From CAISDA01 sp050258555 (GTDB lineage Bacteria > Bacteroidota > Ignavibacteria > UBA10030 > UBA8401): a DNA stretch of 11,716 nucleotides. The position numbers and the translations under genes were made by a program. Below the pieces are notes generated by a model, which worked only from the letters and a program-made list of their open reading frames with translations, was not told the DNA's origin and made no database searches. This document shows positions 6,602 through 11,716 of this stretch, piece by piece. The stretch spans positions 1 to 11,716 of the forward strand of contig JBLMZA010000065.1 in NCBI GenBank assembly GCA_050258555.1, written 5' to 3'. How positions within the stretch are numbered: the stretch's first letter is position 1; the number at the start of each line of letters is the position of its first letter.

Positions 6602-7734
6602 ACACCCTCCTCTTCTCCTGCCACCGTGCCATGGGCGATATAGATCTTCCTATTGTCCCCGTTCCAGTCGAGCGCGCCGTGAAACACGCGGTCCGACGTC
6701 GTCGTGATGAACGTCTGCCCCATCTCTTCGAGCAGACCCAGCAGCTGCGTGCTTCGCCGGTCGTCGAGCTCGCTGAAGACGTCATCGAGCAGGATGATCG
6801 GCACTTCGGCGCAGCGTTCCCTCAGATACCGGTACTCGGCAACCTTCAGCGCGATCAGATACGTCTTGTGCTGTCCCTGCGAGGCGTAGTCGCGCAGGGG
6901 GAGATCGTTGATCGCAAATTCGACATCGTCGCGCTGCGGACCGAAGAGCGTGGAGCCGGTGCGCCGCTCGTCGAATTTTTTGCGCTCGGCCAGCCGCCGC
7001 AATTGCTCCATGACCGCATGCCTATCCATCGATGATGCCACATCGATCTGCGGCATGTAGCGCAGTCCCGGACGTTCTCCGTTTCGGGTCACGCTGTCGT
7101 AGGCGCTCTGGACGTACGGGATGAATTCGGTCAGGAACTGGCAGCGCTTGTGTATGATCGAGGCCCCCCGCTCGATGAGCATCTCCGTCCACGGCGCAAG
7201 CACCGGCGACACATCGCGTCCTTCGGCATCCGAGAGGATGCGGTTGCGCTGGCGCAGCACGCGCTTGTATTCCATCATGTCCTCGATGTAGGCCTTGCTG
7301 GACTGGGACATGACCATGTCGACGAATTTCCGCCGTTCGGAAGGGGCGCCGAATGTGATCGCGTTGTTTTCGGGCGAGAGCACCACGATCGGGAAGAGCC
7401 CGATCACTTCTGAAAGCCGCGTGATCTCCGACGCGTTGATGGAAAACTTTTTCTGCCGCATCTGCTCGTCGTAGGCGATGCGCACGCGGTGCTGCACGCC
7501 CACGTCCGAAAGAAAACTCCCCTCCACTTCAAACATCGATGTGCCGGACTGAATCGCCGTGGCGTCGGCCCCGGCATAAAAACTTTTCGTCAGACACAGA
7601 AACGAGATCGCTTCCAGGACATTCGTTTTTCCCTGCCCGTTGCGTCCCAGAAACACGTTGGTCCCGCCTCCGAATGCGAAGCGCGACTCACTGTGGTTTC
7701 TGAACTGCCGGAGCATGAGTGATTGCAGTGTCAT
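6598..7734 (-). CDS. recF: DNA replication and repair protein RecF
   Basis: RecF is an SMC-like ATPase that acts with RecO and RecR to load RecA at gapped DNA and supports replication restart. The 378-residue length is typical. Walker A is GRNGQGKT at 30-37. The Q-loop and lid region contains VVLSPENN at 117-124. The ABC-type signature is YASQGQHKT (283-291); His in place of the more common Gln/Arg is a mild variant. Walker B is IILLDDVFSELD (313-324) with Asp317 and Asp318, including the D-loop. The start ATG at 7732-7734 begins MTLQSLMLRQFRNH, the expected beginning of the family. It has only a weak upstream purine stretch. The gene starts 41 bp after dnaN and its stop overlaps the next gene, so it sits in the dnaN-recF-dciA-gyrB transcription unit. 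Confidence 0.96.
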   Translation of the reverse strand: MTLQSLMLRQFRNHSESRFAFGGGTNVFLGRNGQGKTNVLEAISFLCLTKSFYAGADATAIQSGTSMFEVEGSFLSDVGVQHRVRIAYDEQMRQKKFSINASEITRLSEVIGLFPIVVLSPENNAITFGAPSERRKFVDMVMSQSSKAYIEDMMEYKRVLRQRNRILSDAEGRDVSPVLAPWTEMLIERGASIIHKRCQFLTEFIPYVQSAYDSVTRNGERPGLRYMPQIDVASSMDRHAVMEQLRRLAERKKFDERRTGSTLFGPQRDDVEFAINDLPLRDYASQGQHKTYLIALKVAEYRYLRERCAEVPIILLDDVFSELDDRRSTQLLGLLEEMGQTFITTTSDRVFHGALDWNGDNRKIYIAHGTVAGEEEGV

Positions 7735-7775
7735 GATGTCTCTGGCCGCCGGCCGTTATTCCCCTTTCTTCCGGG

Positions 7776-8891
7776 TTAATTGTTGAGACGCACCGGCATC
7801 ACCAACATCAGCACCATTTCATTCTCGCGCTGCACATGCGGCTCCACGATCGCCGCGCGCGTTGCCGTGCTGAAGCGGAAGACCGCCTCTTCGGCATCGA
7901 TATGCGAGAGCACATCCATCACGTATGTCGAGTTGAAGCCGATATCCAAATCCTCGGCCTGATAATCGCACGTGATCACTTCCTTCGCCTCCGTGCCGAA
8001 GTCGATATCCTCGGCCGTGATCGTCAGTTCGTTCGTACGGAGCGAAAAGCGCACCTGGTGCGTCGCCGAGTTCGAATACAGCGACACGCGGCGCACCGAC
8101 TGCAGGAGTTCGTCCTTGTTCACCACAAGCTGCTTGTCGTTTTCCAGCGGGATGACCGATTCATAGTTCGGATAATTCTCCTCGATCAGCCGGCTCGTGA
8201 GGCTCGTCGAGCCGAACGTGAAGAGAATGTGGGACTGGTTGATCGAGATCGCGTTGTTGCCTTCGGCCACGAGTTTTTCCACAAGCGTCAGGGCCTTTGC
8301 CGGCACGACGATATCGCGCGTCAGTTCCGGAGAAACGAAGGCCGAGCTCGTGATCTTCACCAGACGATGCCCGTCCGTCGAAACGGCGCGGAATTCCTTC
8401 GGCTGTATCTGCAAGAGCACACCGGTCATGGCCGGACGCAGTTCGTCGGCCGACACGGCAAAGAGCGCACGGCTGATCATATGCTGCAAGGCCGCGGCGT
8501 CCACTTCCAGATTCTTATCGGACTTGAACTGCGGAATCGAGGGGAATTCGTCGCTCGATTCGCCCGTGAGGGCATATTCGCCGTTTTCCGTCTTCATCGT
8601 GATGCGGTTATTTTCCGTATCGGCCGAGAGCGTCACGGCCGTATCGGGCAGCGCGCGCACCGTATCCGACAGGCGCTTGGCCGGAATCGCGATTGTGCCG
8701 TCCTCGGAGCCCTTTACCTCGATCGAGACGGTCATGGAGACTTCCAGATCGGTTGCCGTCACCTTGAGCGTGTTCTTGTTGAGATCGAAAAGCAGATTTT
8801 CCAAAATTGGCAGCGTCGAACGGGTCGGTACAACGCCGATGATTTTTGCAAGGGCTTTTTGAAGATCACTGCTTTTCGCAGAAAATTTCAT
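7776..8891 (-). CDS. dnaN: DNA polymerase III beta subunit (sliding clamp)
   Basis: This is the ring-shaped processivity clamp that tethers the replicative polymerase and other partners to DNA. The 371 residues fit three clamp domains of about 120 residues each (about 1-121, 128-246 and 248-371). Recognisable parts are MKFSAKSSDLQKALAKI at the start, TRSTLPILENLL near 23-34, STDGHRLVKI near the middle of domain II, SRLIEENYPNYESVIP, and the terminal LVMPVRLNN, matching the conserved MPMRL end that lines the partner-binding pocket. The ATG at 8889-8891 has GGAG eight bases upstream, the clearest ribosome site among these genes. A likely promoter lies about 60 bp upstream (8951-8979). The gene is separated from dnaA by a 406-bp origin segment, so it can be transcribed independently of dnaA. 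Confidence 0.97.
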   Translation of the reverse strand: MKFSAKSSDLQKALAKIIGVVPTRSTLPILENLLFDLNKNTLKVTATDLEVSMTVSIEVKGSEDGTIAIPAKRLSDTVRALPDTAVTLSADTENNRITMKTENGEYALTGESSDEFPSIPQFKSDKNLEVDAAALQHMISRALFAVSADELRPAMTGVLLQIQPKEFRAVSTDGHRLVKITSSAFVSPELTRDIVVPAKALTLVEKLVAEGNNAISINQSHILFTFGSTSLTSRLIEENYPNYESVIPLENDKQLVVNKDELLQSVRRVSLYSNSATHQVRFSLRTNELTITAEDIDFGTEAKEVITCDYQAEDLDIGFNSTYVMDVLSHIDAEEAVFRFSTATRAAIVEPHVQRENEMVLMLVMPVRLNN

Positions 8892-8950
8892 GGCGGCTTC
8901 TCCGGGATTGAAGGATGTCTGTGTTGAAATCTGGCCTGTACGTAAAATAA

Positions 8951-8979
8951 AAGATACGAAAATATCGGTAGAAATTCAA
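8951..8979 (-). promoter_or_regulatory. Candidate dnaN promoter
   Basis: On the minus strand TTGAAT (8979-8974) and TATCTT (8956-8951) are separated by 17 bp. Each matches the sigma70 consensus at four of six positions. The TATCTTTT that includes the -10 also resembles the TAnnTTTG element of Bacteroidetes promoters. The predicted leader is about 50 nt before the dnaN ATG. This is a motif match only. Confidence 0.4.
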
Positions 8980-9010
8980 TGCTCAGAAAGCTTAATATAG
9001 AGTGAGCGAG

Positions 9011-9292
9011 GTGTCCACAGGGTTATCCACACATCCACACGCGTTATTATCTTTTAGTTTTTTAAAGAAAAGCTTTTTAAGAGCAATAATAATGCTGTGG
9101 ATATGTGGACAAGGGGCGCTTTCGTCAACTTTGCTCAGCAAATCCGTGATCCTCTCTGTGGGATCGCTGTGGATAAGGGTCGGGGTTATGCACGAACGGC
9201 GCCTTTTGCTGCATGTGTGCCGCAATCACGGCCTGTTTATCAACACGCTCTCCACACTAATCCACGGATTGTCCACAACGATCTGTGGATAA
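9011..9292. other. oriC: Origin segment between dnaA and dnaN (oriC, part 1)
   Basis: This gene-free segment holds a cluster of DnaA boxes (consensus TTATNCACA). Perfect matches are TTATCCACA at 9023-9031 on the plus strand, and TGTGGATAA at 9168-9176 and 9284-9292. One-mismatch sites are at 9096-9104 (TGTGGATAT), 9104-9112 (TGTGGACAA), 9186-9194 (TTATGCACG), 9237-9245 (TTATCAACA) and 9269-9277 (TTGTCCACA). Two-mismatch sites flank the first box at 9011-9019 and 9031-9039. With the AT-rich stretch at 9041-9095 this has the composition of a replication origin. The dnaA-dnaN location matches the unwinding part of bipartite origins such as that of B. subtilis. Confidence 0.8.
9041..9095. other. 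Candidate DNA unwinding element
   Basis: This is a 55-bp AT-rich stretch between DnaA boxes, containing TTATTATCTTTTAG, TTTTTTAAAGAAAAG and CAATAATAATGC. Its ends form a near-perfect inverted repeat: GCGTTATTAT at 9041-9050 and ATAATAATGC at 9086-9095, with one G/T mismatch. The pair of ends is bracketed by boxes facing opposite ways (9023-9031 and 9096-9104). It is the best melting site in this intergenic region by composition. No experimental evidence is implied. Confidence 0.5.
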
Positions 9293-9297
9293 AAGCG

Positions 9298-10764
9298 CTA
9301 GCGCGATGCCAGTTCGATCTTCTTTCGGATCTGGTCGATCGAGGAGCGGAATTTCGTATCGGTCTTCATCTGGTCTTCCACCGTCTGATAGGCGTGTATC
9401 ACGGTCGAATGGTCGCGCCCGCCGAAATGGAGCCCGATCGTCTTCAGAGAGCAATTGGTGAGTTCTTTGGCCACATACATGGCAATCTGCCGGGCATTCA
9501 CGATTTCCTGCTTCCGCGTCTTGGCCCGGAGCATATCCACCGGCAGATCGAAATAATCGGCGACCTGCTTCTGGATTTCCTCCACGCTCAGGGGCGAACG
9601 GACGTCGTTCACCACCGTGCGCAGCACTTCTCTGGCCAGATCGATCGACATTTCCTTTCCTTCGAGCGAGGCCTTGAAAAGAATGCTCGTGTAGCAGCCC
9701 TCGAGTTCGCGCACGTTCGATGTCACGTTGGCCGCGATGTAGTCGATCACTTCATCGGGAATGTTCGTTTCCTCATCCTCGCATTTTTTCCGCAGAATCG
9801 CGGTTCTTGTCTCCAAATCGGGCGGCTGGATATCGGCCGTGAGTCCCCACTGGAAACGCGAAAGGAGCCGGTCGTCGAGTCCCTGCAGTTCCTTGGCCGG
9901 GCGGTCGGAGGAGAGAATGATCTGCTTGCCCTGCTGGTGCAGCGTGTTGAACGTGTGGAAGAAGCTGTCCTGCGTCTTTTCCTTGCCCGAGAAGAACTGG
10001 ATATCGTCGACGATAAGGATGTCCATGGAGCGGTAGAAATTGTGGAAATCGTTCGTCTTGTCGAATTTGATCGAATCGATGAATTCGATCGTGAATTTCT
10101 CGCTCGACACGTAGATGACGCGCTTGGCCTTGTTGTTGGTCAGGGCGTAGTTGCCGATGGCCTGGATCAGATGCGTCTTGCCAAGACCCGTGCCGCCGTA
10201 GAGCACCAGCGGATTGAAACTCGTGCCGCCGGGATTATTCGCCACGGCCAGGGCCGCGGCGCGCGCCAGCTGGTTCGATTCGCCCTTGATGTAGTTTTCG
10301 AATGTGAAGCGCGGGTTGAGGAACGTCTTCGCATAGGGCAATGCGGTCTCTTCTTCCCTGATCACGGAAGGCGGAGCAACCGGCGGCGCGGAAGGCTCCG
10401 GCTCCGGCTTCTCGACGATGGGCAGCGCATAGGGCTCGATGGCGCTTGTCTGCGCGGCTTCATCGGCCGGCACGACGTTGTAGACCAGCCGGGCCGATTG
10501 GCCGAGTACGCGCTCCAAGGCGTTGGTGATCCGGTTGTTGTAATGAGCCTCAAGCCAGTCGTAAAAGAAGTGGCTCGTGACGCGCACGGTCAGCTCCATG
10601 TTCTCCAGCTTCACGGGCTTGATCGGTTCGAACCACGTCTTGAAACTCTGCGCGTTGATTTCCGCCTTGATGATGGCAAGAAACTCGCTCCATACCTGGT
10701 CGACGGACCGGGCGTTGTCGGACGAGGCTGATCCGGATTCTGCTGCTATCTCTAAGGGACTCAT
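9298..10764 (-). CDS. dnaA: Chromosomal replication initiator protein DnaA
   Basis: DnaA is the AAA+ initiator that binds DnaA boxes, oligomerises with ATP and opens the origin. The protein has 488 residues. Domain I (about 21-98) contains VWSEFLAIIKAEINAQSFKTWF and the HFFYDWLEAHY stretch. Domain II is a Pro/Glu/Ala-rich linker (about 100-145). Domain III has Walker A GGTGLGKT (190-197; Thr where Val is more usual), Walker B DILIVDD (248-254), sensor 1 SSDRP (285-289), the arginine-finger LLSRF (Arg303) and sensor 2 NVRELEG (Arg352). Domain IV carries ARQIAMYVAKEL and the box-binding signature FGGRDHSTVIHA (447-458). The ATG at 10762-10764 begins MSPLEIAAES and has no clear Shine-Dalgarno. 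Upstream are three TTATGCACA boxes and a -10 element overlapping a fourth box, pointing to autoregulation. The stop (9298) lies within a perfect GCGCTAGCGC palindrome. Confidence 0.98.
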   Translation of the reverse strand: MSPLEIAAESGSASSDNARSVDQVWSEFLAIIKAEINAQSFKTWFEPIKPVKLENMELTVRVTSHFFYDWLEAHYNNRITNALERVLGQSARLVYNVVPADEAAQTSAIEPYALPIVEKPEPEPSAPPVAPPSVIREEETALPYAKTFLNPRFTFENYIKGESNQLARAAALAVANNPGGTSFNPLVLYGGTGLGKTHLIQAIGNYALTNNKAKRVIYVSSEKFTIEFIDSIKFDKTNDFHNFYRSMDILIVDDIQFFSGKEKTQDSFFHTFNTLHQQGKQIILSSDRPAKELQGLDDRLLSRFQWGLTADIQPPDLETRTAILRKKCEDEETNIPDEVIDYIAANVTSNVRELEGCYTSILFKASLEGKEMSIDLAREVLRTVVNDVRSPLSVEEIQKQVADYFDLPVDMLRAKTRKQEIVNARQIAMYVAKELTNCSLKTIGLHFGGRDHSTVIHAYQTVEDQMKTDTKFRSSIDQIRKKIELASR

Positions 10765-10861
10765 TGGGTTTGGAAGTTATGCACATCGATATCCACAGTT
10801 ATGCACAAAGTTATGCACATTTGCGGAAATCCGAAAAAAATAATTTAGGTTGAGCCAGCGA

Positions 10862-10867
10862 ATTATA
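10862..10867 (-). promoter_or_regulatory. Consensus -10 hexamer for dnaA, inside a DnaA box
   Basis: On the minus strand the perfect hexamer TATAAT (10867-10862) lies about 95 bp before the dnaA ATG and overlaps the DnaA box TTATACACA (10863-10871). No good -35 is seen at 16-18 bp, so the promoter may depend on other contacts. DnaA bound to the box would block polymerase, the classic negative autoregulation of dnaA. The overlap is seen directly; the promoter role is inferred. Confidence 0.45.
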
Positions 10868-10950
10868 CACATGAATGATGGTTTATAACCCGTTGAAAAA
10901 TATGACGATTTAAAACTTGTGAACGAGTTATCCACATTCCCGATGTGTGG

Positions 10951-10970
10951 AAAAACACCCCTGTGTTTTT
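10951..10970. repeat. AT-rich hairpin within the upstream origin cluster
   Basis: AAAAACAC (10951-10958) and GTGTTTTT (10963-10970) form an 8-bp stem with a CCCT loop. It partly overlaps a variant DnaA box at 10946-10954. The A5/T5 ends and short GC core could allow a cruciform or a weak bidirectional terminator between the dnaA and transporter sides. The role is unknown. Confidence 0.35.
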
Positions 10971-11175
10971 GGGAATAATCCGAGGTCTGGAGGGAGGAAA
11001 AAGTTATCCACAATTCGTCCACACGCTGCTTCGTCCGCTCCCCTCTTAAAATAATACGACATTGTGAATCATTCTGTCAAGCAAAAAAACGGGGATCATA
11101 ATATAAGAAAAAATTTTCGTATATTCTCTTTATAACCGTCCGCCCTCCTTCCCGACATTCACACATGCAACGACT

Positions 11176-11716
11176 ATGGAGCTTCTTCTTTCTTTTCTGG
11201 CCGACAATCCGATCGTCTTTCTCTTTGTCGTGATCGGCGTCGGCTACATGCTGGGCAATATCAAAGTCTTCGGCTTCAATCTCGGCGTCTCTGCCGTGCT
11301 CTTTTCCGGCATCGCCTTCGGCGCTTTGGACAAGCGCCTCCTCATTCCCGAATACATTTACATTCTGGGACTCGTGCTCTTTATTTATGCGATCGGACTG
11401 CAGTCGGGTCCGAGCTTTTTTTCCTCGTTCAACAGGAAGGGCATCCGTCTCAACCTCTTTGCCGTTTCTCTTCTGATTGTGGCCGCCGCGATCGTCGGCG
11501 CCTACACGTTCGTCTTTCACATGGATATCGCCACATCGATCGGCATCTTCTGCGGAGCGCTCACGCATACGCCCGCACTGGCCGCGGCGGTGGAAACCGT
11601 GAACGCGCTTTCTGCATCGATGCCCGGGAGCGTGCGCGAACAGCTGGCTAATGCGCCCGTCGTCTCCTACGGCCTGACCTATCCCTTCGGCGTCCTGGGC
11701 ATGATGCTGTGGTTTT
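11176..11716 (+). CDS. AspT/YidE-family transporter, N-terminal part (runs off the right edge)
   Basis: The reading frame is open from the ATG at 11176 to the end of the window, giving 180 complete codons beginning MELLLSFLADNPIVFLFVV. It has the hallmarks of the N-terminal half of the aspartate-alanine exchanger (AspT/YidE/YbjL) family: GVGYMLGNIKVFGFNLGVSA at 21-40, SGIAFGALD near 44-52, the IGLQSGPSFFSSF motif at 73-85, and GALTHTPALAAA at 127-138, close to the family GALTNTPALAAA. Hydrophobic segments lie at about 8-27, 35-50, 61-76, 93-114 and 119-138. Full-length members have two such halves around cytoplasmic TrkA-C domains; those would lie beyond this window. The substrate cannot be told from sequence. 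No Shine-Dalgarno is visible. An upstream ATG at 11165 is out of frame and soon meets a stop. The gene points away from dnaA. Confidence 0.88.
   Translation, partial: MELLLSFLADNPIVFLFVVIGVGYMLGNIKVFGFNLGVSAVLFSGIAFGALDKRLLIPEYIYILGLVLFIYAIGLQSGPSFFSSFNRKGIRLNLFAVSLLIVAAAIVGAYTFVFHMDIATSIGIFCGALTHTPALAAAVETVNALSASMPGSVREQLANAPVVSYGLTYPFGVLGMMLWF

Larger units (their letters stand above)
10777..11012. other. oriC: DnaA-box cluster upstream of dnaA (oriC, part 2)
   Basis: This gene-free segment holds TTATGCACA at 10777-10785, 10799-10807 and 10811-10819, TTATACACA at 10863-10871, and TTATCCACA at 10928-10936 and 11004-11012, all on the plus strand. One-mismatch sites are ATATCCACA at 10789-10797 and TGTGGAAAA (reverse) at 10946-10954. 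The six exact boxes share one orientation, unlike the mixed orientation in the dnaA-dnaN segment. An AT-rich stretch lies at about 10830-10920. The segment may be an origin half, the dnaA autoregulatory region, or both. The rest of the dnaA-transporter gap (11013-11175) shows no gene and no further exact box. Confidence 0.75.

Noticed and set aside
4655..6643. Long plus-strand open frame antisense to gyrB and dciA
   Set aside because: It is a shadow of gyrB codon bias; the composition is rich in Arg, His, Leu and Val with no fold motif.
7836..8927. Plus-strand open frame antisense to dnaN
   Set aside because: It is Arg/His-rich shadow translation of a certain dnaN gene.
8992..9292. Small open frames on both strands within the dnaA-dnaN gap
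   Set aside because: They lie across clustered DnaA boxes and the AT-rich core, with no ribosome site or conserved motif; origin function explains the sequence.
9097..10731. Plus-strand open frame antisense to dnaA and extending into the origin
   Set aside because: It overlaps the DnaA boxes and all of dnaA, and no motif supports it.
10777..11022. Minus-strand 81-codon frame upstream of dnaA
   Set aside because: It is composed of DnaA-box DNA and has no ribosome site or family resemblance.
11077..11568. Minus-strand 163-codon frame at the right end
   Set aside because: It is antisense to the clear AspT/YidE-type membrane protein. Its Asp/Glu/Lys-rich translation is the mirror of hydrophobic codons.

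Overview
This is a bacterial chromosomal replication-origin region. On the minus strand, from right to left, it carries dnaA, dnaN, recF, a small DUF721/DciA-type gene, gyrB and gyrA. DnaA boxes lie on both sides of dnaA. The replication genes are G+C-rich (mid-50s percent by eye). Some sequence details fit the Fibrobacteres-Chlorobi-Bacteroidetes (FCB) side of the tree: the DnaA stretch FSGKEKTQDSFFHTFNTLHQ followed by LSRFQWGLTADIQPPD, the GyrA box QSRGGKG, and the mostly weak Shine-Dalgarno sites. This placement is an inference and no species is claimed.

Layout: 1-152 is a short tail region with a minus-strand intrinsic terminator. 153-926 is an AT-richer gene for an unrecognised membrane-anchored or exported protein with an EF-hand-like loop. 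954-1146 is intergenic, with a strong hairpin just past gyrA. 1147-4047 is gyrA, with an unusual lysine/alanine/proline-rich C-terminal tail. 4048-4252 is a highly structured gyrB-gyrA spacer. 4253-6277 is gyrB, 6311-6601 dciA-like, 6598-7734 recF and 7776-8891 dnaN. 8892-9297 is the dnaA-dnaN intergenic origin segment, with an AT-rich core flanked by DnaA boxes. 9298-10764 is dnaA. 10765-11175 is the second DnaA-box cluster and the putative autoregulated dnaA promoter. 11176 to the right edge is the 5' part of an AspT/YidE-type transporter gene on the plus strand, so transcription diverges from the origin.

How the genes work together: DnaA binds the boxes and melts the origin. The DciA-like protein is the probable helicase-loading factor. 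DnaN is the sliding clamp. RecF acts in gap repair with the clamp and replisome. GyrA and GyrB remove the positive supercoils made by fork movement. recF and dciA overlap by 4 nt (GTGA).

The region is mostly an ordinary origin neighbourhood and I see no new defence or mobile system. The points most worth a second look are: an 11-A tract in gyrA, where a one-base slip either way ends translation just before the histone-like tail; the tail itself; a repeat-rich foldable gyrB-gyrA spacer; Gln at GyrA position 83; and a consensus -10 hexamer inside a DnaA box upstream of dnaA.
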